Assembly: GCF_001704295.1 (NCBI RefSeq)
Contig: NZ_CP012334.1
Location: 818,084-882,083, forward strand
Reading direction: 5' to 3'
DNA: 64,000 nt
From: Bordetella sp. H567
GTDB lineage: Bacteria > Pseudomonadota > Gammaproteobacteria > Burkholderiales > Burkholderiaceae_B
Shown: in pieces, positions 1-8,890 of the stretch
How positions within the stretch are numbered: the first letter of the stretch is position 1
How the letters are laid out: each line of letters starts with the position of its first letter
Made by a program: the position numbers and the translations under genes
Notes under the pieces: model-generated
Told to the model about the DNA's origin: nothing
Seen by the model: only the letters and a program-made list of their open reading frames with translations
Databases searched by the model: none

Positions 1-99
1 GGCGGGTTGCGACACGAACAGCAGCTTGGCCGCGCCGCTGATCGAGCCGGTGGTCATGACGGCACGGAAAACTTCGATCTGCCTGAGATTGAGCAACAT
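1..99 (-). CDS. LysR-family transcriptional regulator, N-terminal fragment
   Basis: Only the first 33 codons are inside the window; the gene runs off the left edge. Reading the - strand from the ATG at 99-97 gives MLLNLRQIEVFRAVMTTGS followed by an SISGAAKLLFVSQPA-like stretch. This is the classic winged helix-turn-helix start of LysR regulators (the A-x-x-L-x-x-S-Q-P/S-A core). It is divergent from the racemase at 303, the usual arrangement of a LysR protein with its target. A TAAC-N5-GTTA dyad of the LysR T-N11-A type lies between them. The ligand cannot be deduced because the effector domain is missing. Confidence 0.85.
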   Translation of the reverse strand, partial: MLLNLRQIEVFRAVMTTGSISGAAKLLFVSQPA

Positions 100-175
100 A
101 GGACGTTCTGGGTTGAAGCGCTCGGGGCGGTGCCGCCGAGGCGGGTGTCGGGCAGCGGCGCCGGCCGCCCCGTCA

Positions 176-188
176 TAACGCGATGTTA
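176..188. promoter_or_regulatory. Candidate LysR box (TAAC-N5-GTTA)
   Basis: TAACGCGATGTTA is an inverted repeat with arms TAAC/GTTA and a 5-bp centre, so it fits the LysR consensus T-N11-A exactly. It lies 76 bp upstream of the LysR start codon and 114 bp upstream of the racemase start codon, in their shared divergent region. A second copy of the same dyad occurs at 2686-2698. Binding by the adjacent LysR protein is inference. Confidence 0.5.
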
Positions 189-302
189 AGCCCGAACGAT
201 AAAACGTCATGCCGGCAGGGCGCGGCGCGCTGCTAGACTCGCGGCTATCGGCCGGCCCTCCCGGGCCGATGCCCCGGCGCGCGCCGCACCGCGAGGAATG
301 CC

Positions 303-983
303 ATGGAACGGACTCTCTACGTCATCAATCCAAATTCCACCCAGGCCGTCACCGACGCCTTCGACGCCGGACTGGCGCCGCTGCGGGTGGCGGGCGGCCC
401 GCGCATCGAATGCCTGACCCTGCGCGAAGGCCCGCCGGGCATCCAGACGCAGATGGACGTGGAAAACGTGACATTGCCGATGGTCCGCCTGGTGCAGGAC
501 CTGGACCGCCGGCACGGCGACGCGGCGGCGGGCTACGTGATCGCCTGCTTCAGCGATCCGGGCTTGCACGCGGTACGGGAAGCGACTTCAAAACCGGTGC
601 TGGGCATCAGCGAATGCGGCATCCTGACCGCCATGACGCTGGGCCTGCGCGTCGGCGTCATCGCCATCCTGCGCCAGTCCATTCCCCGCCATGGCCGCAT
701 GTTCGGCGCCATGGGCGTGCAGGGGCGCATCGCCGCGGAACTGCCGCTGGGCCTGGGCGTGGTCGAACTGAGCGACGCCGCGCGCACCCGCGACCGGCTG
801 GCCGAAGTAGGGCGCGCCTTGCGCGACAGCCACCAGGCCGACGTCCTGGTGCTGGGCTGTGCCGGCATGGCTTCCTATCGCGCCTGGCTGCAGGAAGAAG
901 TCGGCCTGCCCGTGGTCGAGCCCACCCAGGCCGCCGTCGGCATGGCGCTGGGCCGCATTTTGCTGGATTCCGCGGCGCGTTGA
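303..983 (+). CDS. Asp/Glu/hydantoin racemase family protein
   Basis: The 226-residue product begins MERTLYVINPNSTQAVTDAF, the strand-loop start typical of the Asp/Glu/hydantoin racemase superfamily (HyuE-like). The two catalytic cysteines of this cofactor-independent family are visible as C82 in ACFSD and C186 in LGCAGM. Length is normal for hydantoin-type racemases. Such enzymes epimerise amino acids or 5-substituted hydantoins by two-base proton transfer in the cytoplasm. It diverges from a LysR regulator and converges on a D-aminoacylase 31 bp downstream, so a role in handling D-configured substrates is likely. The exact substrate is unknown; arylmalonate decarboxylase-like members share the fold. 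Confidence 0.85.
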   Translation: MERTLYVINPNSTQAVTDAFDAGLAPLRVAGGPRIECLTLREGPPGIQTQMDVENVTLPMVRLVQDLDRRHGDAAAGYVIACFSDPGLHAVREATSKPVLGISECGILTAMTLGLRVGVIAILRQSIPRHGRMFGAMGVQGRIAAELPLGLGVVELSDAARTRDRLAEVGRALRDSHQADVLVLGCAGMASYRAWLQEEVGLPVVEPTQAAVGMALGRILLDSAAR

Positions 984-1014
984 GCGGCGTGGGAGCGCTT
1001 CCTGGGATATCGCG

Positions 1015-2475
1015 CTAAGGAGTGGGCAATCCAGGCCGATCCGCGATGAAGCGGCCCGGCCGCGCGCCGGTGGCCGCGCCGTCCTGCCATGTGGCGATAC
1101 CCCCCACGAAGACGTGGCGCATGCCGGTGCAGGCTTCGGTCGGGGTATCGAAGGTGGCGTTGTCGATGATGGTGTCCGGGTCGAACACCGCCAGGTCGGC
1201 ATGGCAGCCGGGGGCGATGCGGCCGCGTTCGCGCAGGCCCAGGCGCATGGCGGTCAGGCCGGTCATGCGGTAGACGGCGTTCTCCAGCGGGAACAGGCCC
1301 AGCTTGCGGCCGTAATGGCCCAGCACGCGCGGGAAGGTGCCCCACAGGCGCGGATGCGGGCGGCCTTCGCTGGCCAGCCCGTCCGAACCGATCATCGTGT
1401 CCGGATACTGCAGGATGCGACGCACGTCGCCGTCATCCATGATGAAGTACACGGCGCCGGCCGGCAGCAAGGATTCGGCGGCTTCCCGGGGGCTGCAATT
1501 CCATTCGCGCGCCAGGTCCTCCAGATAGCGGCCCGCGGCTTCGGGGTGCGGCTCGGACCAGGTGATCAGGGTACGGTCGCAGATCTCCACCCGTTCCGGC
1601 CGCAGGATGGTCGAAGAGGCATCGTAGGGATAGCAGTCCAGGCAGACGGACTGCGTGCGGCCGGCATCGCCGATGCGGGCCAGCGTCTGCGCCGAGCGTC
1701 CGTGATTGTGCTTGCCCACCAGCTTGTGGTGCGAAATCACGACGGGCACGTTCAAGGCGGCGCCGATGCGCAGGCTTTCATCGATGGCCTCCATGACGCG
1801 ATCGCCTTCGTCGCGCATATGGGTCGCGTATATCCCGCCCAGCCGCGTCAAGGGTTCGCAGACCGCGATGATTTCCGCCTCCGGCGCGGCGGCGGCGGGG
1901 GGATAGAAGGTGCCGGTGGATACGCCCAGCGCGCCGTCGTTCAGGGCCTGCTCCACGTCGCCGCGCATGGCGTCGATCTCGGCGGCGGTGGCCGGCCGGG
2001 TCACGTCCGCCATGCGCATGACGCGCAGGGTGGAATGGCCCACCATCGCCGCGACGTTGACCGCTGGCCGGGTGGCGTCGATGGCCTGGCGGTAGGCGGC
2101 GAAACTGCCGTAGCTGTCGCCGCGGCCCAGCAGGTTCAGCGGCGGCACCAGCGGTTCGCCGCCGCGCAGCGGCGCCAGGCTGATGCCGCAATTGCCGTTG
2201 ACGACCGTCGTGACGCCCTGCGACACCTTGGGCAGCATGTCAGGCATATCCAGCACGGCGCGATCGTCATGCGCGTGGCTGTCGATGAAGCCCGGCGCGA
2301 CCGCCAGCCCGGAGACATCCAGCCGCCGCGCGGCGGGTGCGGCGGCAAGGTCGCCGATGGCCGCAATGCGACCATCCCGCACGCCCACGTCGGCGCGTCG
2401 GCGCGGCGCGCCGGTGCCGTCGATGACGTCGCCGCCGTGCAATACCAGGTCGTAGGGCTGTTGCGTCTCGTCCAT
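1015..2475 (-). CDS. N-acyl-D-amino-acid deacylase (D-aminoacylase)
   Basis: A 486-residue amidohydrolase-superfamily protein, the usual length for D-aminoacylases. The N-terminal strand LVLHGGDVIDGTG and the metal-binding GFIDSHAHDD (about residues 60-70) are characteristic. GVTTVVNGNCGISLAP and the distal YATHMRDEGD match the D-aminoacylase/D-glutamate deacylase group (AmdhD/D-aminoacylase, peptidase-like family M38). The predicted reaction is hydrolysis of N-acyl-D-amino acids to free D-amino acid and a carboxylate in the cytoplasm. It lies between a racemase and a peptide-uptake operon and is divergent from the latter across a 333-bp regulatory region. Substrate preference cannot be read from the sequence. 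Confidence 0.9.
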   Translation of the reverse strand: MDETQQPYDLVLHGGDVIDGTGAPRRRADVGVRDGRIAAIGDLAAAPAARRLDVSGLAVAPGFIDSHAHDDRAVLDMPDMLPKVSQGVTTVVNGNCGISLAPLRGGEPLVPPLNLLGRGDSYGSFAAYRQAIDATRPAVNVAAMVGHSTLRVMRMADVTRPATAAEIDAMRGDVEQALNDGALGVSTGTFYPPAAAAPEAEIIAVCEPLTRLGGIYATHMRDEGDRVMEAIDESLRIGAALNVPVVISHHKLVGKHNHGRSAQTLARIGDAGRTQSVCLDCYPYDASSTILRPERVEICDRTLITWSEPHPEAAGRYLEDLAREWNCSPREAAESLLPAGAVYFIMDDGDVRRILQYPDTMIGSDGLASEGRPHPRLWGTFPRVLGHYGRKLGLFPLENAVYRMTGLTAMRLGLRERGRIAPGCHADLAVFDPDTIIDNATFDTPTEACTGMRHVFVGGIATWQDGAATGARPGRFIADRPGLPTP

Positions 2476-2808
2476 GCTTGCGATCCTTTCTTGGCTCGAT
2501 TTTCCGATTCGGCTTTCCTGCGCGACCTTGCCCGCGCAGCGTCATGCGGCATTGTGCGCCCGGGCACCGTCGCGGGCCAATGCCTATACAGGGGCGCGAC
2601 ATAACCTTTTGGCATGGAAGTAAAACGCGCGGCCGCATGGGACGTCGGCAATATAGGCGTTTACCCTAATGAGCAGGTCTCTGCATAACCATCGGTTATG
2701 GGCCATGCCAGAATTGCTATTTGTACGAGGGCACGGGCAAACGGCATGATGCGCGCAAGATCCCGGGGGAGCGTCCCCGGCGCCTTCAAGCCCCAAAGGA
2801 CCCACAGC
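2476..2808. other. Divergent intergenic region, D-aminoacylase / M81 operon
   Basis: These 333 bp hold no convincing gene. They contain a CATAACC half-site at 2600-2606, a perfect CATAACC-ATC-GGTTATG inverted repeat at 2684-2700, an AT-richer stretch at about 2705-2725 that could hold the + strand promoter, and a CCGGGG/CCCCGG hairpin at 2763-2780 in the putative leader. An AAAGGA Shine-Dalgarno precedes the ATG at 2809. Confidence 0.6.
2684..2700. promoter_or_regulatory. Perfect 7-3-7 palindrome with LysR T-N11-A geometry
   Basis: CATAACC ATC GGTTATG is a perfect inverted repeat. Its inner part TAACCATCGGTTA (2686-2698) shares the TAAC-N5-GTTA form with the site at 176-188. It lies upstream of the M81/ABC/amidase operon and in the divergent control region of the D-aminoacylase gene. 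Probable operator of the LysR protein at the left edge; this is inferred from the shared motif. Confidence 0.55.
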
Positions 2809-4248
2809 ATGCGTATCTTCAGCGCCGGCCTCGGCACCGAGACGAACACCTTCGCGCCCTTGCCGACCAGCCTGGCTTCGTTTCGCGGGCGCGAATATTT
2901 TCCGGCCGGCACGCATCCCGACACGCCCACCTCGCAGGGCGCGCCGCTGTGGGTGGCGCGCAAGCGCTGCGGCCCGCTGGGTTGGACGCTGAAGGAAGGC
3001 CTGGTGGCGTCCGCCCAGCCCAGCGGCATCACCACCCGCGAGGCCTATGAAACCCTGCGCGAGGAGATCCTGGCCGATCTGCGCGCCGCATTGCCGGTGG
3101 ACATCGTGCTGCTGGGCCTGCATGGCGCCATGGTGGCCGACGGCTACGACGATTGCGAAGGCGACCTGCTGGCCCGCGCACGCGAGATCGTCGGGCCGGA
3201 CGTGGTCATCGGCACCGAGCTGGACCCGCACGCCCACCTGAGCCCGCTGATCGTCCAGAGCGCCGACGTGGTGGTGCTGTACAAGGAATATCCGCACACC
3301 GACATCGTGCATTGCGCGGAGCAGCTTTTCGACCTCTGCGCGGCCAAGGCACAAGGGAAAACCCGCCCCGTGGCCGCGCTGGTCGACTGCCAGATGGTGG
3401 TGCCCATGCACACCTCGCGCGATCCGGCCCTGGCCTTCGTCAACAAGCTGCGGGCAATGGAAGGCAAGGACGGCGTGTTGTCGCTGTCGTTCTCCATGGG
3501 CTTCGCCACGGGCGACGTGCCGGAGATGGGCACCAAGGTCCTGGTGTACACGGACGGCGACCAAGCGCAGGCGGACCGGCTGGCGCGCCAACTGGCCGAC
3601 GAGCTGATCGGCCAGCGTGAGGCCCTGATGGTGAACTACCGCACGGTGGACCAGGCCATCGACGAGGCCCTGGCCTTCGATGGCGGCCCCGTGGTGCTGG
3701 CCGACCGCGCCGACAATCCCGGCAGCGGCGCGCCGGGCGATTCCACCTACGTCCTGCGGCGCCTGCTGGAGCGCGGTATCGCCGACGCCGCGCTCGGCCC
3801 CCTGTGGGACCCGATGGCCGTGCGCATCGCCTTCGATGCGGGCGAGGGCGCCACGCTGCCCATGCGCCTGGGCGGCAAGATCGGTCCCCTGTCGGGGGAT
3901 CCCGTCGATGCGTCGTGCACGGTGCGCGCCCTGCGGCGCGACATGACGATGACGGGCCTGACCGGCAGCCCGATGGCCATGGGCGATTGCGCGCTGGTGC
4001 AGGCCGGCGGCGTGGAGATCGTCCTGGTGTCCAACCGCAACCAGGCCATGAATATCGACCTGTTCACCCAGCTTGGTTGCGATCCGGCGGCACGCAAGAT
4101 CGTGGCGGTGAAGTCGGCCCAGCATTTTTATGCCTCGTTTTCCAGGATCGCGAAGCATGTGATCTATGTCGGCGCGCCGGGCGTGGCCACGCCGGACTGG
4201 AAAACCCTGACCTACAAGAAAATCCGCATGCCCAAGTGGCCGTTGTAA
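2809..4248 (+). CDS. M81 family metallopeptidase (MlrC-like)
   Basis: A 479-residue protein of the MlrC family, named after the zinc peptidase that finishes microcystin breakdown in sphingomonads. MRIFSAGLGTETNTFAPLPT is the diagnostic N-terminus. The DUF1485-type metal-binding segments follow: LLGLHGAMVADGYDD, GTELDPHAHLSP and YPHTDIVHC. The ATG at 2809 was chosen over an upstream ATG because the family sequence starts exactly there and AAAGGA lies before it. It leads a co-directional run with a dipeptide ABC transporter and an amidase, so it probably cleaves imported peptides or linear peptide-like substrates. Actual substrates of most family members are unknown. Confidence 0.88.
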   Translation: MRIFSAGLGTETNTFAPLPTSLASFRGREYFPAGTHPDTPTSQGAPLWVARKRCGPLGWTLKEGLVASAQPSGITTREAYETLREEILADLRAALPVDIVLLGLHGAMVADGYDDCEGDLLARAREIVGPDVVIGTELDPHAHLSPLIVQSADVVVLYKEYPHTDIVHCAEQLFDLCAAKAQGKTRPVAALVDCQMVVPMHTSRDPALAFVNKLRAMEGKDGVLSLSFSMGFATGDVPEMGTKVLVYTDGDQAQADRLARQLADELIGQREALMVNYRTVDQAIDEALAFDGGPVVLADRADNPGSGAPGDSTYVLRRLLERGIADAALGPLWDPMAVRIAFDAGEGATLPMRLGGKIGPLSGDPVDASCTVRALRRDMTMTGLTGSPMAMGDCALVQAGGVEIVLVSNRNQAMNIDLFTQLGCDPAARKIVAVKSAQHFYASFSRIAKHVIYVGAPGVATPDWKTLTYKKIRMPKWPL

Positions 4249-4308
4249 GCCGGGCCGCAGTACGCTCGCAGCATTTTCCATTTTCGATTCCGCTCACGGA
4301 GCTGTTCC

Positions 4309-5886
4309 ATGAAACGCCGCATACAATCCGCGCTCGCCGCCTTGTCCATGGCCGCCGCCTGCCTGGCCGGCGCTCCCGCCCAGGCCGAGGGCAAGACCTT
4401 GCGGCTGGTGCCCTACGCCGACCTGAAGGTGCTCGATCCCTTCTTCACCACGGCCTACATCACCCGTAATTTCGGCTTCATGGTGTACGACACGCTGTTC
4501 GCGCCGGACGCCAAGGGCAACCCGCAGCCGCAGATGGTGGCCAACTACAAGACGTCGCCGGATGGCAAGTCCTGGACCTTTACGCTGCGCGACGGCCTGA
4601 AGTTCAGCGACGGCAATCCGGTCAGGTCGGCCGACGTGGTGGCCTCGCTGCAGCGCTGGGAAAAGCGCGACAACATCGGCCGGGCCATGGTGGCAGCCGG
4701 CGGCAAGTGGGCCGCCGTCGACGATAAGACCTTCACGCTGACGCTGGACCAGCCCTTCGGGCCGGTGCTGGACGGCCTGGCCAAGGTGGCCAGCTATCCC
4801 GCTTTCATCATTCCCGAACGCCTGGCGAAAATGCCCGACACCTCGCCGCTGAACGAAGTGGTCGGCTCCGGCCCTTACCTGTTCAAGCGTGACGAATGGG
4901 TGCCCGGCAGCAAGCTGGTGTTCGTGCGCAACCCGGCCTACGTGGGACGCGGCGACGCGCCGTCCGGCCTGGCCGGCAACAAGACCTCGCACGTGGATCG
5001 CGTCGAATGGGCCATCCTGCCGGATTCCAACAGCGCCATCGCCGCGCTGAAGAACAATGAAGTCGACATGATCGAGGAAGTCCCGCCCGACTACATCGAT
5101 GCCTTGCGCGGCGACAGCGATATCCACGTCGGCGTCACCGGCAAGTCGCAAGCCTACATCATCATGAATTTCCTGAACCCGCCGTTCGACAAGGTGCAGG
5201 CGCGCCAGGCGCTGCGCCACGCCATCGACCAGGAGAAATTCGTGACGGCCATGGGCTATCCCGCCGATATGCGCATGGCCTACTGCGCCACGTATTTCAT
5301 CTGCGGCAGCCCCAACGACACCAGCGCGGGCGCCGAGCCCTATCGCAAGGTGGACATGGCGCTAGCCAAGAAGCTGCTGGCCGAATCCGGCTACAAGGGC
5401 GAGAAGATCGCCGTGCTGCTGCCCACCGACGTGGCCTACCTGAATTCCGCCACGCTGGTCGCCATCCAGGCCATGCAGGACCTGGGCATGAACCTGGACA
5501 TCCAGTCCATGGACTGGGCCACCGAAACCGCGCGCCGCGCGAACAAGAACCCGGTGGACAAGGGCGGCTGGAGCATCTACCTGTCGTCGGCCGCCGACTA
5601 CAGCGTGAATTCGCCGATCAACAATACCTACCTGGGCGCCGCCTGCGGCAACAGCCTGCCCGGCTGGCCCTGCGACAAGCAGCTGGATGAATTGCGCAAC
5701 CAGTGGATCGCCGCGACCGACCCGGCCCAGCGCAAGACGCTGCTGGACAAGTTCCAGGAGCGCGCCTACGAGGCCATCCCCTACATCGCCGTCGGCCAGT
5801 ACAACCGCGTGCATGCGGTGCGTAAATCGGTGCAGCACAGCGACCTGCTGTGGGGCTTGCCCAATGTGTGGGTATTGGACAAATAA
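4309..5886 (+). CDS. Peptide ABC transporter substrate-binding protein (SBP family 5)
   Basis: A 525-residue periplasmic binding protein of the DppA/OppA class. Residues 1-27 form a Sec signal (basic MKRRIQ, hydrophobic core, cleavage near APAQA-EG). The mature protein starts KTLRLVPYADLKVLDPFFTT, the usual opening of family 5 binding proteins. A YDTLF segment and the C-terminal YNRVHAVRKSV region are also typical. It sits 60 bp after the M81 peptidase and before two permeases and two ATPases, giving a complete DppABCDF-type importer. A glutathione- or oligopeptide-like cargo is possible; D-residue-containing peptides are suggested only by context. Confidence 0.92.
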   Translation: MKRRIQSALAALSMAAACLAGAPAQAEGKTLRLVPYADLKVLDPFFTTAYITRNFGFMVYDTLFAPDAKGNPQPQMVANYKTSPDGKSWTFTLRDGLKFSDGNPVRSADVVASLQRWEKRDNIGRAMVAAGGKWAAVDDKTFTLTLDQPFGPVLDGLAKVASYPAFIIPERLAKMPDTSPLNEVVGSGPYLFKRDEWVPGSKLVFVRNPAYVGRGDAPSGLAGNKTSHVDRVEWAILPDSNSAIAALKNNEVDMIEEVPPDYIDALRGDSDIHVGVTGKSQAYIIMNFLNPPFDKVQARQALRHAIDQEKFVTAMGYPADMRMAYCATYFICGSPNDTSAGAEPYRKVDMALAKKLLAESGYKGEKIAVLLPTDVAYLNSATLVAIQAMQDLGMNLDIQSMDWATETARRANKNPVDKGGWSIYLSSAADYSVNSPINNTYLGAACGNSLPGWPCDKQLDELRNQWIAATDPAQRKTLLDKFQERAYEAIPYIAVGQYNRVHAVRKSVQHSDLLWGLPNVWVLDK

Positions 5887-5962
5887 GGCCGGCCGGCGGC
5901 CTCCGCCGGAGGCCGCGTGCGCGGCCATGGCGCCAACGTAGCAATAGAAGCCCGGAGTCTCC

Positions 5963-6898
5963 ATGGCTTATGTCTTGCGGCGCATCCTGGCCACCCTGCC
6001 TGTCATGGCGGTGGTGGCGGTGATCGTCTTCCTGCTTATTCACCTGTCGCCGGGCGATCCGGCGGCGCTCATCGCCGGCGACCTGGCCACGGCCGAGGAT
6101 ATCCAGCGCCTGCATGTCGCGCTGGGACTGGACCAGCCGCTGTGGCAGCAGTTCTTCCTGTGGGCCGGCAAACTGCTGCGCGGCGACCTGGGAACCTCGC
6201 TGTTCACCCAGGTTTCCGTCACCAGCCTGCTGGCGCAGCGCCTGGAGCCCACGCTGTCGATCGCGGTGCTGACCATGGGGCTGTCCATCGCGGTGGCCAT
6301 ACCGCTGGGCGTGCTGGCGGCCTACAAGGCCGGCACCTGGATCGACCGCCTGGTCATGGTGTTCGCCGTGCTGGCGTTTTCCGTGCCGGTGTTCCTGGTC
6401 GGCTACCTGCTGATCTACGGCTTCGCGGTGCAGCTGCACTGGCTGCCGGTGCAGGGCTATACGCGGCTGTCCAGCGGGCTGTGGCCTTGGCTGCGCAGCC
6501 TGATCCTGCCGTGCGTGAACCTGGCGCTGGTGTATATCGCGCTGATCACGCGCATGACGCGCGCCACGGTGCTGGAAGTGCTGCACGAGGACTACATCCG
6601 GACGGCCCGCGCCAAGGGACTGGGCGTGATGCCGGTGCTGGGCCATGCGCTGCGCAATGCGGCGATCCCCATCGCCACCACGGTGGGCGTCGGGATCGCG
6701 CTGCTGATCGGCGGCGTGGTGGTGACCGAAACCGTGTTCGCCATCCCCGGCATCGGCAGGCTGGTGATCGATTCGGTCCAGCACCACGACTATCCGGTCA
6801 TCCAGAGCGTGCTGCTGCTGTCGGCCGGCGCCTATGTGTTGATCAATCTGCTGATCGACCTGAGCTACCGCCTGTTCGATCCGCGCATCCGCTATTGA
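5963..6898 (+). CDS. Dipeptide-type ABC transporter permease (DppB-like)
   Basis: A 311-residue inner-membrane protein with the DppB signature: an N-terminal membrane helix (YVLRRILATLPVMAVVAVIV), the LSPGDPAALI motif and about six membrane spans. The EAA loop reads DYIRTARAKGLG, the site that contacts the ATPase subunits. It is the first permease of the importer, 22 bp before the partner permease. Length is normal for the family. Confidence 0.93.
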   Translation: MAYVLRRILATLPVMAVVAVIVFLLIHLSPGDPAALIAGDLATAEDIQRLHVALGLDQPLWQQFFLWAGKLLRGDLGTSLFTQVSVTSLLAQRLEPTLSIAVLTMGLSIAVAIPLGVLAAYKAGTWIDRLVMVFAVLAFSVPVFLVGYLLIYGFAVQLHWLPVQGYTRLSSGLWPWLRSLILPCVNLALVYIALITRMTRATVLEVLHEDYIRTARAKGLGVMPVLGHALRNAAIPIATTVGVGIALLIGGVVVTETVFAIPGIGRLVIDSVQHHDYPVIQSVLLLSAGAYVLINLLIDLSYRLFDPRIRY

Positions 6899-6920
6899 CG
6901 CGGTACCTGGGAACCACGAG

Positions 6921-7856
6921 ATGTCCGACACTTCCTCCGCAACGCATGCCGCCGGCACGCCGGCGCCCGCCGCGCTGGCCGGCGTCGACACGGCCAGCGC
7001 CGCCGCGGCCATCGAGGCGCCGCCTTCGCTGCGCTGGCGCTGGCTGCGCAAGCATCCGACCCTGATCCTGGGCATCGTGCTGCTGCTGGCCATCGCGGCG
7101 CTGTCCCTGGCCGCGCCCTGGATCGCCACGCACAATCCCACCGCCATCAATCCGCTGCAGCGCCTGAAGCCGCCGTCGGCCCAGCATTGGTTCGGCACCG
7201 ATGCACTGGGCCGCGACGTGTTCAGCCGCGCGGTGTGGGGGGGCCGCGTCTCACTCATCGTGGCGATATCCGTGGCCGCGTTGGCGACGGTGCTGGGCGT
7301 GGCGCTGGGCCTGATGGCCGGCTTCGTGCGCTGGGCCGACTCCATCATCATGCGCATCATGGACGGCATGATGGCCATCCCGGACATCCTGTTGGCCATC
7401 GCGCTGATGGCGGTGATCCGCGCCAGCCTGTCGACCGTCATCCTGGCCATCACCATTCCGCAAGTGCCGCGCGTGGTGCGCCTGGTGCGCTCGCTGGCGC
7501 TGACGCTGCGCGAGCAGCTGTTCGTCGAGGCCGCGCATGCCATCGGCACGCGCCTGCCGGTGATCCTGGTGCGCCATGTCCTGCCCAATATCGTGACGCC
7601 GCTGATCGTGCAGGCCACCTTCATCGCCGCCACCGCCGTGCTGACCGAAGCCGTGCTGTCCTTCCTGGGCGTGGGCGTGCCGGCGCAGGTGCCCAGCTGG
7701 GGCAATATGATGGCCGAAGGCCGCAACTTCGTGGCGGTGGCGTTCACCGTCATCCTGTATCCGGGCACGCTGCTGGCGCTGACCGTGCTATCCATCAACC
7801 TGATGGGCGACGGCCTGCGCGATGCGCTGGACCCGCGCCTGGCGAACCAACTGTAA
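6921..7856 (+). CDS. Dipeptide-type ABC transporter permease (DppC-like)
   Basis: A 311-residue permease of the DppC class. It has a roughly 40-residue Ala-rich cytoplasmic N-terminus, a first span near residues 50-70, then HWFGTDALGRDVFSR, which is diagnostic for DppC/OppC proteins. About five further spans and an EAA loop (EAAHAIGTRLP) follow. The Ala-rich N-terminal extension is longer than in E. coli DppC and looks like low-complexity padding. Partner of the permease immediately upstream and of the two ATPases downstream. Confidence 0.93.
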   Translation: MSDTSSATHAAGTPAPAALAGVDTASAAAAIEAPPSLRWRWLRKHPTLILGIVLLLAIAALSLAAPWIATHNPTAINPLQRLKPPSAQHWFGTDALGRDVFSRAVWGGRVSLIVAISVAALATVLGVALGLMAGFVRWADSIIMRIMDGMMAIPDILLAIALMAVIRASLSTVILAITIPQVPRVVRLVRSLALTLREQLFVEAAHAIGTRLPVILVRHVLPNIVTPLIVQATFIAATAVLTEAVLSFLGVGVPAQVPSWGNMMAEGRNFVAVAFTVILYPGTLLALTVLSINLMGDGLRDALDPRLANQL

Positions 7857-7870
7857 GGGGTGGGTGCGAC

Positions 7871-8890
7871 ATGACCGAACACCCGTCGTCCGCGCCGGTC
7901 CTGCTGGACGTGGACAATCTGTCGACCTGGTTCGATACCGTGGCCGGCACCGTGAAATCCGTCAACGGCGTCTCCTACCAGGTGCGCGCCGGCCAGACGC
8001 TGGGCGTGGTGGGCGAATCCGGCTGCGGCAAGAGCGTGACCGCGCTGTCCATCATGCGCCTGCTGTCCATGCCGCCGGCGCGCTTCGCCGGCGGCGAGGT
8101 GCGCTACCGCGGCACCAACCTGCTGGCGCTCAGCGAAAAGCAGATGCGTGCCATCCGGGGCAACCGTATCTCCATGATTTTCCAGGAGCCGATGACCTCG
8201 CTCAATCCCGTGCTGACGGTGGGCCGGCAGATCGCCGAAACCGTCATGCTGCACCAGAAGGTGGGCCGCCGGGAGGCCATGGCGCGCGCCACGGAAATGC
8301 TGCGCCTGGTGCAGATCGCCGAACCGGAACGGCGCGTCAACGAATATCCCCACCAGCTGTCGGGCGGCATGCGTCAACGCGTGATGATCGCGTTGGCCTT
8401 GTCCTGCAATCCGGAGGTGCTGATCGCCGACGAGCCGACCACCGCGCTGGACGTCACCATCCAGGCGCAGATACTGGAGCTGCTGCGCGGCCTGCAGCAG
8501 AAGCTGGGGATGGGCATCGTGATGATTACCCATGACCTGGGCGTGGTGGCGGAATGCTGCCAGCGCGTGGTGGTGATGTATGCCGGCCGCAAGGTGGAAG
8601 AGGCTTCCGTGGTGGATCTTTTCGATCGGCCTTTGCATCCGTATACGCGGGCGTTGATGGCATCCATGCCGTCGATGAACACCGCCGAGCGCCTGACCGA
8701 GATCCCCGGCATGGTGCCGCCGCCCACGCAACTGGGCATAGGCTGCAGCTTCGCGCCGCGCTGCCCCTACGCCACCGAGCGCTGCCGGCGCGAAACGCCC
8801 GCGCTGCGCGCCCTGGGCGACGATCATGTGGTGGCCTGTTTCGAGGCCGAGCGGGTAGCTGCCACGGCGGCGGAAGGAGCAGCGGTATGA
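7871..8890 (+). CDS. Dipeptide-type ABC transporter ATP-binding protein (DppD-like)
   Basis: A 339-residue ABC ATPase. It has Walker A GESGCGKS (about residues 45-52), Q-loop [11 protein letters not shown], signature [12 protein letters not shown], Walker [13 protein letters not shown] and H-loop MITHDLGVV. The C-terminal oligopeptide-transporter domain carries the cysteine cluster [14 protein letters not shown], which ligates a 4Fe-4S cluster in some family members. The start at 7871 follows the permease stop by 14 bp. Its stop overlaps the next ATPase start (ATGA). Confidence 0.94.
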   Translation: MTEHPSSAPVLLDVDNLSTWFDTVAGTVKSVNGVSYQVRAGQTLGVVGESGCGKSVTALSIMRLLSMPPARFAGGEVRYRGTNLLALSEKQMRAIRGNRISMIFQEPMTSLNPVLTVGRQIAETVMLHQKVGRREAMARATEMLRLVQIAEPERRVNEYPHQLSGGMRQRVMIALALSCNPEVLIADEPTTALDVTIQAQILELLRGLQQKLGMGIVMITHDLGVVAECCQRVVVMYAGRKVEEASVVDLFDRPLHPYTRALMASMPSMNTAERLTEIPGMVPPPTQLGIGCSFAPRCPYATERCRRETPALRALGDDHVVACFEAERVAATAAEGAAV

